Assembly (NCBI GenBank): GCA_024104275.1
Contig: JAGGHK010000001.1
Location: 186,001 to 250,000 of the forward strand
Direction of reading: 5' to 3'
DNA: 64,000 nucleotides
Source: Bifidobacterium sp.
GTDB taxonomy: Bacteria; Actinomycetota; Actinomycetes; Actinomycetales; Bifidobacteriaceae
The position numbers and the translations under genes are program-made. The notes under the pieces were generated by a model, which saw nothing but the letters and a program-made list of their open reading frames with translations, did no database searches and was not told where the DNA came from. Positions 1 to 8,546 of this stretch are shown piece after piece (positions within the stretch are counted from its first letter, which is position 1; each line of letters opens with the position of its first letter).

Positions 1-100
1 CTAGGAATATCAGGACGAAAGCAAGGAAATGCACCAGCGTCCGTATGGCGGCCTGCCGTTTCCCGGTTTTCACGTCCTCGTGGTCTGGCGTCAGCATCAT
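1..100 (-). CDS. N-terminal fragment of a putative membrane protein (runs off the window)
   Basis: Reading leftward from the ATG at 100 (a second ATG lies at 97) gives about 33 residues: a hydrophilic start (MMLTPDHEDV...) followed by a hydrophobic stretch (residues about 21-33, ending LAFVLIFL) that looks like a first membrane helix. An AGGAG ribosome-binding site lies at 101-107, which favours the second ATG by spacing. The rest is outside the window, so no function can be given. The reading is supported only by the start signal and the hydrophobic segment. Confidence 0.5.
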   Translation of the reverse strand, partial: MMLTPDHEDVKTGKRQAAIRTLVHFLAFVLIFL

Positions 101-419
101 ACTCCTCTCGACAGAAACTCTTTCTCTGAATAAATACTACCGAGCGTGCTGGAATCTTCAGAAATCTCAGGGTTATCTGTGGCGTACCTGATTCAGATAT
201 CGCTTGCTGTTTTATGCATAACTGCCTACGTGACTTCCCGGTTTGGTTAAAACTTCGTAATGAGTATTGAAGGATGTACGGCTTGGTGCGTAGGAGCATG
301 ATTATCGAAAATCAGTCATAAGAGTGATGCAATATGCCGATTTTATTTGACTTGTATGTTATTGCCTTTTCTGGCAAAATGAATATTGCTTCACTCTGAA
401 AAGGGAGAGGCTCCAAGTC

Positions 420-447
420 GCCGGGGGTATTCCCCCGGCATTCTTTT
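420..447 (+). terminator. Rho-independent terminator hairpin
   Basis: GCCGGGGG and CCCCCGGC arms (420-427 and 432-439) close on a TATT loop and are followed by ATTCTTTT. No intact gene ends just upstream on the plus strand, so it may be left from a lost gene. Confidence 0.65.
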
Positions 448-473
448 ATCCGCTGCCGTATAAGGGGATTTTG

Positions 474-569
474 TTGAGCAAGTTGAGTATTAAGAAATGG
501 AAGAAGAGGTGTGTGGATTGGATTGAAGTTGCTTGTGGTGGGATTTGGGTCGCGCTTTGTTTATGCTGA
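474..569 (+). CDS. Possible 31-residue cationic, cysteine-containing peptide
   Basis: From a TTG at 474 the frame encodes a basic N-terminal half (SKLSIKKWKKR) and a hydrophobic half with Gly, Trp and four Cys in total, ending WVALCLC. An AAGGGGA-like ribosome-binding site lies about 7 nt upstream. It follows a terminator directly and has no neighbour that would modify or export a peptide. It could equally be chance. I do not recognise a family. Confidence 0.2.
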   Translation: MSKLSIKKWKKRCVDWIEVACGGIWVALCLC

Positions 570-743
570 TGCCGGGCGTAACGGTATCAATAAGGTCGGG
601 CTTCGGAACGAAACCAGTATTGGGCTTCCAATGCCGATTCTTGGCTTTACGCTCTCGGTGGCGCTGAATCGTTGCCGTTCATGAAGTCCTAAGATGGGTC
701 GATAGACGTATTTTTTACTGGATGGCCACAGGAGGCTTGCGCG

Positions 744-1630
744 ATGAGCGACACGACGACGTTGAGATTGGTGATACAGGAATGGCATGGTGGGGTCAAT
801 CCGGATTATGTGATGGGTGCGCGGCTGATGGATGTCATCGCCCCGGTTCCGCGGGATTGCCGGACGGCACATGTCGACGTGGACATGGATTTCGATGCCG
901 ATCTCAGGCTTGACGATGGCGTTCGTGCCGGCAGACAGCTTGTCGACCAGCTGGGCAGGACGAAAGCAATCCTCGGCGACCGGCGGCCCGAGCATGTGCT
1001 GACCATCGGGGGGGGGGAGGAGGAGACTGCTCGGTCTAGCAGGCCCCGTTCGATTATCTCTCCGGAAAGTATGACGATCTTGGGATCATCTGGCTGGACG
1101 CGCATCCAGACATCTCCGACACCAGCCAGTCCGAGCATCTGCATGAGATGGTGCTCGGCAACCTGCTTGGTCGCGGTGGTGAGGCCGGTTCGGCCACCCA
1201 TGTGGAGCATCCGGTCGATTCCGCACATGTGCTGATGGCCGGACTGATCGAGGAACGCCTGCGTGATATGGACAGTGCGTGCACCGAGCTTGGCCTTCCT
1301 ATCGTCTCTCCTGAGCAGATTGGCAGCGGTGACGGATTCGCCGTGATTGCCGACTGGCTCGGTCGCGAGCATATCGGCCATCTTGCCGTCCACTGGGACC
1401 TTGATTCGCTGAGCCCTGCCGGTTACCGGAGCATCCTTCCGGCGGAGCCGGGCACCGATCCGGCCAAGTTCCCCGCGGCTGTCGGCAGGCTCGATTTGGA
1501 TGACGTGTGCAGGCTGCTTGACTACGTTTCGGCACGGACCGAGCTGGTCGGGCTCACCATCGCCGAACACATGCCGTGGGACGCCCTGAACATGCGCCGC
1601 ACTCTCGAAGACCTTCCGTTCTTCGGCTAG
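744..1630 (+). pseudogene. Arginase/agmatinase-family protein, inactivated by frameshift and nonsense
   Basis: The family hydrolyses guanidino compounds with a Mn2 centre. The first frame (744 on, AGGAGG at 730-735) encodes the N-terminal half up to LTIGG. The second frame (about 1025-1630) carries the metal-site segments: GDCSV, WLDAHPD and a modified HWDLDS. Between them is a run of ten G (1008-1017) plus AGGAGGA, which adds roughly 11 nt relative to the expected IGGDCSV reading. A TAG at 1037-1039 lies in the downstream frame right after GDCSV. Two independent lesions make a simple sequencing error unlikely as the sole cause, although the G run itself is error-prone. Without them the product would be about 290 residues, normal for the family. 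Confidence 0.8.
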
Positions 1631-1790
1631 ATCTGGATTAGTCATGCACTGATTGGTTCGCGGTATCGTTTTGGCATGATGGCAGCCGATACCGGACAGT
1701 CGTCGTGTGTTTCAAATCATCGTTAAGACAGTTTCCGTAAAATATCTCTGTCCTATAAGGTTGTCATATCCGACATGGCAGCAATCCGGT

Positions 1791-1820
1791 TTGACTTCAA
1801 GTACATGAGGTCTTTAGGCT
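1791..1820 (+). promoter_or_regulatory. MerR-type promoter/operator, copy 1
   Basis: TTGACT (1791-1796), 18-bp spacer, TAGGCT (1815-1820). The spacer holds the dyad GACTTCAAG-TA-CATGAGGTC (7 of 9 bases symmetric). A dyad between the -35 and a slightly too distant -10 is the hallmark of MerR-activated promoters. It stands about 95 bp ahead of the NTF2-like gene at 1915 and would also serve the esterase at 2418. Confidence 0.7.
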
Positions 1821-1914
1821 TTCTCTCTAAAGACTGTTAAATCGTGAGATTATGGCTGAACATCATGTGTTTGGTTTCATTCATTCGTTGGATGAACGGT
1901 AAAGGAGTGTTGTC

Positions 1915-2328
1915 ATGGATATGGTTTCAAGGGATGATATCGATTTGGATTTCCCGCGTTCGCTGGCCGAGCGGACGGTGCAGCGGTATGCGAAGGCGAT
2001 GTCCGCCGTCGACGCCGAGATGGCGGCAGGGCTTTTCGCCTCCGACGCGGTGAGGATCGATCCGATCGGCGGGGACGTCTGCCGAGGCAGGAAGGAGATC
2101 CTTGCCGCCTTCAGGCAGGCGCTGCCGTCTCCTCCGGCGCGCGTGAGTTTCGTCGCGGGGTCGCTGCATGGCAGGGGGAATAGGTTCGCCTTTGAGTTCA
2201 AGCACACGGTCACCGGTGTCGGACCAGAGAAGTCGTTGTATGGCATAGACGTGTTCACGTTCGATAGAGACGGGCTTATAGAAAAGGTCGAGGCCTATTG
2301 GGGCGACGATGATTGGCGCGAGGAATAG
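1915..2328 (+). CDS. NTF2-like (SnoaL/steroid-isomerase-fold) protein
   Basis: The 137-residue protein has the look of the NTF2 superfamily: an N-terminal helix pair (RTVQRYAKAMSAVDAEMAAG), then LFASDAVRIDPIGG, a GRKEILAAF segment and C-terminal strands ending in VEAYW. The family includes small isomerases, hydrolases and ligand-binding proteins, so substrate and reaction cannot be read from sequence. The ATG at 1915 is chosen for AAAGGAG at 1901-1906. It is first in a probable operon with the esterase, behind a MerR-type promoter, which suggests induction by a reactive small molecule (inference). Confidence 0.75.
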   Translation: MDMVSRDDIDLDFPRSLAERTVQRYAKAMSAVDAEMAAGLFASDAVRIDPIGGDVCRGRKEILAAFRQALPSPPARVSFVAGSLHGRGNRFAFEFKHTVTGVGPEKSLYGIDVFTFDRDGLIEKVEAYWGDDDWREE

Positions 2329-2417
2329 ACCTCGGGAACGCTTTGTCGATTGTGGTTTCCGGAATATGAGCCCAATCGCCGGTGAGATGATTGCCGGAAA
2401 TGTGGAAAAGGAGCCAT

Positions 2418-3341
2418 ATGAAGCGACGCAAAGCGATAGTGGCGGCGTGTGCCGTGTTGGCAGTCGTGGCGATGGTGATAGGTGTCTGCTGGGTGGCGAG
2501 CCCGTTACGTAAAGGCCATAACGCCGGTGCTGCAAACCCGTCGGATTCGGCCAGCCGGCTGGAAACCGTGAGCTACGACATCACCTACCAGGGCAAACGC
2601 TATGCGAAGACCGCAAGCGTGTACGTTCCTTCCTCCTATCGGAAGGGCACGCCGATGAACATCCTGTATCTGCTGCATGGCTCGTGGACGAATGGGCCGA
2701 AGCTGGCCAGCCAGATGCAGACGTATATGGACGGCTGCCTTTCCGATAAGCCGATGCTCGTGGTGTTCCCCACCTATTACCCCGACAAGTCGTTCGTCGT
2801 CGCCGATTGGCCCAAGGACTACGCTCTCAACCGTTTCTTCGCTACCGATGAGGTCGAGCCCCTCATGCGCGTGGTGGAAAGCCGGTTCACCACCTATTCC
2901 GGCGGTGTCACGCAGGCGGATTTCATCAACAGCAGGACGCATAGGGCTTTCGGCGGCTATTCGATGGGAGGCCTCACCACTTGGGAGGTGCTTGCCGCCA
3001 AGCCCCAGTATTTCCATGATTTCATGCCGATGGCCGAGTACAGCTGGATCAACCAGAGCACGGGCGGCACCACGGATGGTGACACCGCCGAAAGCCTCCT
3101 CGCCGGCCTCAAGGCACGGCACTACGGTTCCGGCGACGTGACGGTGATTGCGATGGTGGGCGAGAAGGACGACACCAAGACCCGCATGATTCCCCAGATC
3201 GACGCCTTGCGCGCCGACAGCGGCGGCATCATGAACAAACGGAACCTCGTCTACTGGGAGAATCCCAGCGGCGGGCATGGCCGTGCCTCGTTCAAGGCCG
3301 AGGTCAAACACGGGCTGCCGTATCTGTTCGCCAAACAATGA
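2418..3341 (+). CDS. Membrane-anchored or secreted alpha/beta-hydrolase, putative esterase (esterase D/feruloyl-esterase type)
   Basis: A 307-residue alpha/beta hydrolase. Residues 1-4 are basic (MKRR) and 5-27 form one hydrophobic helix, so the enzyme is anchored to or exported across the membrane. The nucleophile motif is GYSMGG with Ser182; the oxyanion strand reads LYLLHGSW (83-90); the probable catalytic His is His287 in GGHGR. It resembles the putative-esterase family that includes feruloyl and S-formylglutathione esterases; the natural ester is unknown. An upstream in-frame start at 2391 exists, but AAAGGAG at 2407-2413 selects the ATG at 2418. It lies 89 bp after the NTF2-like gene with no terminator between. 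Confidence 0.8.
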   Translation: MKRRKAIVAACAVLAVVAMVIGVCWVASPLRKGHNAGAANPSDSASRLETVSYDITYQGKRYAKTASVYVPSSYRKGTPMNILYLLHGSWTNGPKLASQMQTYMDGCLSDKPMLVVFPTYYPDKSFVVADWPKDYALNRFFATDEVEPLMRVVESRFTTYSGGVTQADFINSRTHRAFGGYSMGGLTTWEVLAAKPQYFHDFMPMAEYSWINQSTGGTTDGDTAESLLAGLKARHYGSGDVTVIAMVGEKDDTKTRMIPQIDALRADSGGIMNKRNLVYWENPSGGHGRASFKAEVKHGLPYLFAKQ

Positions 3342-3401
3342 GACGCATGTCGGCAGGGAAATATCCTGCCATGCGACTTGGCATGCAAAGTGGATGAAGA
3401 A

Positions 3402-3441
3402 GAACGGCCATGAATGCTTCGATATGCATTTATGGCCGTTC
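3402..3441. terminator. Bidirectional terminator between convergent genes
   Basis: 16-nt arms with one mismatch (GAACGGCCATGAATGC and its partner at 3426-3441). It sits between the esterase (+) and the MalY-like gene (-). Confidence 0.65.
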
Positions 3442-3456
3442 GATAGTATACGGGCG

Positions 3457-4692
3457 TTAAAACCTTCTTGGCTTATACGGGCTTCTATCCGACTGTTTTA
3501 TATGTGTGGAACGGTAGGCTTCTGTTCCTGTTCCGAGTCGGTGAAGACCGTCGGCAAGCATGTTTGGGGGACAAGCGAAATTCAGCCGTATGAACCGGTT
3601 CCCGTCACCGCGATAGACGGATCCGGACGACAGCACCAGGCCCGTGCGGCGGCGTATCTCATCCGTGAAAGCGTCCGCGTCATCCGTGAGGGCCGAAACG
3701 TCTATCCACATCAGATAGGTGGCCTGTCCTCCGACGATGCTGAGGCCTTCGATGTTTCGGTCGATGAAATCTCGGGCGTTCTCGCGGTTGGAACGCAACT
3801 GTGCGATAAGCGCTTTGCGCCAGCCGCGTCCTTCGTTGTACGCGGCGATGGTGCCGTCAAGCGCGAGAAGATTGGGTTCGGCTACTTCGTCGGTGTTGAG
3901 CCCGCGTGCCACTTGGGCCCGCAGGTCCGGGTCGGGGACGATGGCCGTCGCGGCGTGCAGGGCGGCGAGGTTAAAGGTCTTGCTGGGGGAGACCAGGGAG
4001 ATGATCTGCCGGTTCAGCGGTGCTTTGAGGGAGAAGGCCGGCGTGTAGTCCGGTCCTGAGAGCACCAGGTCGCCGTGGATCTCATCGGAAAGCAATATGA
4101 CATGGTGCTTGAGGCACAGCCGTGCCGTATGCTCGAGTTCGTTTCGCGTCCACACTTTCCCGATCGGGTTGTGCGGGTTGCAGAGAATCATGAGCGTCGT
4201 CAGCGGGTTTGAGAGCTTGGCCTCCAGGTCGTCGAAATCGATGTTATAGGAGTCTCCGTCCCGTTTCAGGTCGCTGGAAAGCGCATGCCGTCCGTTGTTC
4301 TCGATGGAGTTGTAGAAGATGTTGTAGACCGGCGCCTCAACCACCACGTTGTCGCCGACATGGCCGATGCGGCGCACGATTGATGAGATCGCGGGCACGA
4401 CGCCGGTGGCGAAGACCATCCAGTCCGTTTGCGGGCGGGCGTCGTGCTGGGTGGCGTACCAATCCGCCACGGCCTGCCGGTAGTCGTCCCCGGGCTCCTC
4501 GTAGCCGAACGCGCCCAGATCCAGCTTCCGTCGCATGGCTTCGACGATTTCCGGAGCGGTTGCGAAATCCATGTCCGCGATCCACATCGGAAGCTCGCCT
4601 TCGCCGACGTCCCATTTGACCGAGGCCGTGCCTCGGCGGTCCGGGGCGTGGCGGAAATCGTATGTCTGCCCGTTGGCTGTTTCGCCGCTCAT
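3457..4692 (-). CDS. MalY/PatB-type PLP-dependent C-S lyase/aminotransferase
   Basis: A 411-residue fold-type I PLP enzyme of the MalY/PatB (cystathionine beta-lyase-like) group. Seen in order: MWIADMDF (36-43), FGYEEPG (62-68), PVYNIF (121-126), NPHNPIGKVW (172-181), SDEIHGDL (202-209) with the cofactor Asp203, the Schiff-base Lys238 in SPSKTFNLA, and a C-terminal IRLNFACP carrying the carboxylate-binding Arg. Members cleave cystathionine or cysteine conjugates and some act as aminotransferases; the choice is open. Its ATG overlaps the stop of the DUF3737 gene by 4 bp (ATGA), so the two are translationally coupled behind the MerR-type promoter at 5639-5668. Confidence 0.85.
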   Translation of the reverse strand: MSGETANGQTYDFRHAPDRRGTASVKWDVGEGELPMWIADMDFATAPEIVEAMRRKLDLGAFGYEEPGDDYRQAVADWYATQHDARPQTDWMVFATGVVPAISSIVRRIGHVGDNVVVEAPVYNIFYNSIENNGRHALSSDLKRDGDSYNIDFDDLEAKLSNPLTTLMILCNPHNPIGKVWTRNELEHTARLCLKHHVILLSDEIHGDLVLSGPDYTPAFSLKAPLNRQIISLVSPSKTFNLAALHAATAIVPDPDLRAQVARGLNTDEVAEPNLLALDGTIAAYNEGRGWRKALIAQLRSNRENARDFIDRNIEGLSIVGGQATYLMWIDVSALTDDADAFTDEIRRRTGLVLSSGSVYRGDGNRFIRLNFACPPNMLADGLHRLGTGTEAYRSTHIKQSDRSPYKPRRF

Positions 4693-5585
4693 GCCGCGGT
4701 CCCCGTATTGTTGGTGTCTGAGCTAGAGATCAGCCTGTCCGGTTCGATGGCGCTGCTGATGACGCTGCGTTTGGGGTCCACCTTGGTCGCATCGACGATG
4801 ACCTCGCCGATATGGCGGGCTTGGATGGAACCGCTCAGCGGGTTCTTGACGCTCATGATGTCCCCGTCGATTTTGGCGTCCACGTCGCTGCAGTATTCGA
4901 AGGCGAGGTCGGTGCGCAGCAGCCTGCACCCGCTCATTTTCAGATGGTCGGTGTAGCAAAGCCCCTGGTCGCTTTCGATGGTGCAGTTGACCAGCGTGAG
5001 GTTCTTGGTGTTCCATGCCAGGTATTCGCCGTCGAGAACGGAATCGTAGATGGTGACGTTCTCGCAGTTCCAGAAGGCGTCCTTGGAGACGAAAACGCAG
5101 TGGTGCGCCTCGATGTTGGAAGCGCCGTCGAAGCAGTAGTTGCCGACGATATGCACGTCGTCAAGCCGTATGCCGGAGCTGTCCTTGCCGAAGTAGTCGC
5201 CGACGGCCTGCACATGGTTCATGCTGATGTCCTTGCAGGTCCACATCGTCTCCCCGGCGTCGGCGAAATGCACCCTTTCCAGGCTCACGCCTTTGCATCG
5301 GCGGAAAAGCTTGGGCGCCTGCAAGTCGCAGTCTTTCATATGGATTTCGTCGGTGTACCAGATGCCGGAACGTGACATGGTCTCGAAGACGGTGTCGCTC
5401 ACCTCGACATTTTTGCAATACCACAGGGGGTATTTCCATGTGAAGATTGAACCGCGGACATTCAGGTTTCGCCCCTCCTTGAGCGGCGACTCGCCTTTCC
5501 CGAATGTCACGTTTTCCACATCGGCGTCATGCTGCCCGAACAGGGGCCTCTCGCCCTCGAAATAGCTGTTTTTGTACGTCGTCAT
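4689..5585 (-). CDS. DUF3737-family right-handed beta-helix protein
   Basis: The 298-residue protein is built of short repeats with regularly spaced N, C, W and hydrophobic residues (for example KYPLWYCKNVEVSD, DAFWNCENVTIYDS, EYLAWNTKNLTLVN), as expected for a right-handed beta-helix. The start MTTYKNSYFEGERPLFG is characteristic of DUF3737. No signal peptide, so probably cytoplasmic. The biochemical role of the family is not known to me. It is first in a two-gene operon with the MalY-like enzyme, about 55 bp after a MerR-type promoter, which suggests a job in coping with a toxic metabolite. Confidence 0.85.
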   Translation of the reverse strand: MTTYKNSYFEGERPLFGQHDADVENVTFGKGESPLKEGRNLNVRGSIFTWKYPLWYCKNVEVSDTVFETMSRSGIWYTDEIHMKDCDLQAPKLFRRCKGVSLERVHFADAGETMWTCKDISMNHVQAVGDYFGKDSSGIRLDDVHIVGNYCFDGASNIEAHHCVFVSKDAFWNCENVTIYDSVLDGEYLAWNTKNLTLVNCTIESDQGLCYTDHLKMSGCRLLRTDLAFEYCSDVDAKIDGDIMSVKNPLSGSIQARHIGEVIVDATKVDPKRSVISSAIEPDRLISSSDTNNTGTAA

Positions 5586-5638
5586 TGTCCTGGTTGTCGC
5601 CTTTCGACATTGTTGATTTCAGGAATGGTCTTCGCTAT

Positions 5639-5668
5639 ACCGTATTTATTTCAAGTCCTTGAAGTCAA
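5639..5668 (-). promoter_or_regulatory. MerR-type promoter/operator, copy 2 (minus strand)
   Basis: Minus strand TTGACT (5668-5663), 18-bp spacer, TACGGT (5644-5639). The dyad reads GACTTCAAG-GA-CTTGAAATA. It drives the DUF3737-MalY operon. It is back to back with copy 3, leaving about 120 bp between the two, so one spacer serves both directions. Confidence 0.7.
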
Positions 5669-5787
5669 AACGGGTCGTGTCGTGCCGGGTATGGAACCGG
5701 CGCTCGACACAGATGCCGCGTGAGGGTTTCCGGTCGCCGGCGCATAAACGGGAGGCAGGTGCCGGAGAAGCCGAAGGAAGCGGTGGT

Positions 5788-5817
5788 TTGACTTCAAGTG
5801 CTGGAGGTTTTTACGAT
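5788..5817 (+). promoter_or_regulatory. MerR-type promoter/operator, copy 3
   Basis: TTGACT (5788-5793), 18-bp spacer, TACGAT (5812-5817). Dyad GACTTCAAG-TG-CTGGAGGTT, the weakest symmetry with copy 2 (6 of 9). It precedes the broken alcohol dehydrogenase at 5884. Confidence 0.65.
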
Positions 5818-5883
5818 TTTAGATGGTGTATGAATCCGGACGATGGTCGCATTGTTGGGCGGACGGCGCCGGAAAGGAGACTC

Positions 5884-6937
5884 ATGAGTGAATCACAGAT
5901 GATGAAGGCCGCGATTTTCCGGGGACCTGGTGACATTGCCGCCGAATCGGTACCAAAGTCGTCGGTACAGCATGATGACGATATCGTCATCCGGGTCGTT
6001 CGCGCATGCGTGTGCGGGTCCGACCTCTGGTTCTATCGGGGGCTTGATGCCTTCAAAGCGGGAACGCCGGTGGGCCATGAGGCCATCGGCGTGGTCGAGC
6101 AGACCGGTTCCGCCGTGCAGAGCGTGCGGAAGGGCGATTTCGTCATCGTCCCGTTCCCGTACAGCTGCGGGAAATGCCCGGTGTGCAAGGCCGGTTTCGA
6201 ATCCTCCTGCCCCAACAGCGGATATATAGGTGCCGTGAGCGGCTGCCAGGCCGAATACCTACGCGTGCCGGAGGCCGACGGCACCGTCGTGAAGGTGGAC
6301 GAGCCGGAAGGCGGTTTCAGCGACACCATGCTGGCTGCGCTGGTCACGCTTTCTGATGTGATGGCGACCGGTTATCACGCGGCCGCCAGCGCCGAAGTGA
6401 AGCCGGGGGACACCGTGGTCGTGCTCGGTGACGGTGCTGTGGGCCTTTCGGCGTCATCGCGGCCGGATTGCGCGGTGCAAGTCGCGTCATCTCCATGAGC
6501 CGTCATGAGGACCGGGCGGCATTGGCCCGCAAATTCGGCGCGACCGATATCGTCGCCGAACGCGGGCAGGATGCGGTCGACAAGGTTCTGTCCATGACCG
6601 GCGGCTACGGTGCGGATGCGGTGCTCGAGTGCATGGGGTCGAAACTGTCGTTCGACACCGCGATGGGCCTGGTCATGCCGGGCGCGTTCATCGGACGTGT
6701 CGGCGTCCCCCACGGCGAGGAGCTCGACAGTGACGTACTGTTAACAAGAACATCGGCCTGCGCGGCGGTTCCGCTCCGGTGCGGACCTATGACAGGACGG
6801 TGTTGCTTGACAAGGTACTCGACGGCTCGATTCACCCCGAGCTGGTGTTCACCCAGGAATTCGACATCGACCACATCAACGATGCCTACGACGCCATGGA
6901 TAAGCGGCGTGCCATCAAGTCGCTGATCAGATTCTAG
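5884..6937 (+). pseudogene. Zinc-dependent alcohol dehydrogenase, two frameshifts
   Basis: A medium-chain zinc dehydrogenase paralogous to the intact gene at 13826. The start at 5884 has AAAGGAG (5873-5879). Present: CVCGSD catalytic zinc site, GHEA, the four-Cys structural zinc lobe (CGKCPVCKAGFESSC) and GDGAVGL. At about 6447 one base is missing relative to the paralog's GLCGVIAA reading; the frame resumes as RGASRVISMSRHED. At about 6742 another base is missing (expected LFNKN, seen CTGTTAACAAG), and a third frame carries the C-terminus ending SLIRF at 6937. Both lesions are single-base, so decay and sequencing error both need considering. The promoter, ribosome-binding site and terminator remain intact. 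Confidence 0.85.
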
Positions 6938-6959
6938 CCTTGTCCGATAGATGAAAACT

Positions 6960-7013
6960 CGGCGGGGTGCCGACGTAAGCCAGATGGTTGTGGCTTGCGT
7001 CGGCACCCCGCCG
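6960..7013. terminator. Strong bidirectional terminator
   Basis: 23-nt arms (6960-6982 and 6991-7013) with one mismatch around an 8-nt loop, very GC-rich. It lies between the convergent alcohol dehydrogenase remnant and the ferric-reductase-like gene. Confidence 0.75.
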
Positions 7014-7074
7014 TTTGTGATAGGAATTCTTTTTCATTCCTGTTGATTGGATGTATCTCTGTGCCCCGGAAGGT

Positions 7075-8373
7075 TCAGAACGAGAACGACTCATGGTAGA
7101 TGTCGCTTGCCGCCACACCCTCATGGCGCAGAATATGGCGGACCGAACGGTACATCGGGGTCGGGCCCGCGAGCAGATAGACGGCCTTCGGCGTCACCGC
7201 TGCGCGTAGCTCTTCATCGTTGAACCTTCCGACCTTGAGCATGATAGTGTTGCCAGTCCGTTCCGCCCATCGCCTCAGTTGCGACTGATGGATGAGTTCC
7301 GATTCGTTCTTCGCCGAATAGGCGAGCGTGATTCGTCTTCCGTTTGTTGCCGACCCGTAGGCGTCCAATACCGCCAACAGCGGGACGATTCCCGTGCCGC
7401 CGGCGTAGAGGACCAGGGGCCGGCCGCCTCCATGCTCCTTGATGAAGCGGTGGTATCGCCCGAACGGCCGTTGCAGGTCGACCCGCGCTCCGGGGGAGGC
7501 GAAGACCGGCAGCAGGATGGTGAAATCGCCGTCGCCGCGTATCACGAACGTCGCGTTGTCGTCCTTGTTGGGGGCGTCGGCCATCGAGAACGGGTGGTAT
7601 TCGCGCAGTTCCTTGAAGTCCGGCAGCCTTAGGAAAGCGAAATCGCCGGTTTCCCAATTTCTGTTGATGCCAGGGACGTGTATGGTGAGCTCGCAGATGT
7701 TGTCGGCCAGCATTTCCCGGGAGATGACTTGTCCTTGAAGTTCGGGGCGGTGTTCGCGAATTTTGAACAGGATATAGTATCCCAGCACGACTATCGTGGC
7801 CGCATCGCAAAGAATGATAAACGGCCAGACGGTGACGATGTAGCTGATGAGGTGGAAATGCACGCAGGTCACTCCCACCGTGATTAGGACGAGCCGGTGC
7901 AGCCATACGGCGATTTCATGCTTGATGAGCGGCCCATGGGCCATCAGAAAGCTTCTGATCGGTGCGATCAGGTCGGTGAGGCGGCGCGTCATGAACAGGA
8001 CGGAGAACACCACCATCGCCAGAAGCGACCAGAACGCGATCTCGCCGAATGTCTTGGCCAGGCCGAACGTCGGCAGCTCAAGACGGTGGATGATGGAAAT
8101 AGCGAATGCGAATACGGCCAGCAAACCATGTGCCAGATACATGTCCGGCAGACCGACCAGTCTGTCGAGCCAATGCGGCCGGCAGCTCAAATATACGGAT
8201 TCCAGCATCCAGATATAGGCAATGACGCCCAACGCGATTGGGAGCATCGATACCTCGCGGAAGATCGGATTGATGAAAACCGCCAGAACTGCCACGAAAG
8301 GCGCCGGCACGAGAACCAATATCGACAGCCAGAAAACCGGAAGCCGGAGAAGGGGGTTGCGTTTCTTAGTCAT
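7075..8373 (-). CDS. Ferric-reductase-like transmembrane flavohaem oxidoreductase
   Basis: A 432-residue integral membrane NAD(P)H oxidoreductase of the ferric reductase/NADPH-oxidase type. About six membrane helices fill residues 12-205 and carry spaced His (82, 96, 159, 172) that could hold haem. The FAD domain follows with the HPFSMAD signature (260-266), then a ferredoxin-reductase NAD domain with YAGGTGIVPLL (323-333) and a C-terminal LLAGPTPMYRSV. Electrons would pass from cytoplasmic NAD(P)H through FAD and haem across the membrane. The start at ATG 8373 is chosen because residues from there begin a normal basic N-terminus; an in-frame TTG at 8430 is possible. It shares orientation with the flavodoxin genes upstream. 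Confidence 0.8.
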   Translation of the reverse strand: MTKKRNPLLRLPVFWLSILVLVPAPFVAVLAVFINPIFREVSMLPIALGVIAYIWMLESVYLSCRPHWLDRLVGLPDMYLAHGLLAVFAFAISIIHRLELPTFGLAKTFGEIAFWSLLAMVVFSVLFMTRRLTDLIAPIRSFLMAHGPLIKHEIAVWLHRLVLITVGVTCVHFHLISYIVTVWPFIILCDAATIVVLGYYILFKIREHRPELQGQVISREMLADNICELTIHVPGINRNWETGDFAFLRLPDFKELREYHPFSMADAPNKDDNATFVIRGDGDFTILLPVFASPGARVDLQRPFGRYHRFIKEHGGGRPLVLYAGGTGIVPLLAVLDAYGSATNGRRITLAYSAKNESELIHQSQLRRWAERTGNTIMLKVGRFNDEELRAAVTPKAVYLLAGPTPMYRSVRHILRHEGVAASDIYHESFSF

Positions 8374-8466
8374 GGTTGACACTATCTTTATCTTTCTTTG
8401 CTGACCGTCATGGTCGGCGAATTTGCTCAAACCACCGGTGTTTGCTGAAACCAGTGGGAATAAGAT

Positions 8467-8511
8467 CGTGCCCGACTTCCTGCTTGCAGAAACGGCAGAA
8501 AAACGGGCACG
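8467..8511 (-). terminator. Weak terminator-like hairpin
   Basis: CGTGCCCG (8467-8474) pairs with CGGGCACG (8504-8511) across a 29-nt loop, just downstream of the lipoprotein flavodoxin. The long loop makes it a weak candidate. Confidence 0.35.
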
Positions 8512-8546
8512 AAGATTATATGGTCATCTGATTGGCGGCTTGGCGC

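Larger units (their letters stand above)
101..743. other. Intergenic stretch without a supported gene
   Basis: This 640-bp AT-rich stretch holds the hairpin at 420-447 and one tiny candidate reading frame at 474-569. A longer reading frame on the minus strand at 561-995 overlaps the arginase remnant antisense and has no family features, so it was not accepted. Confidence 0.5.
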
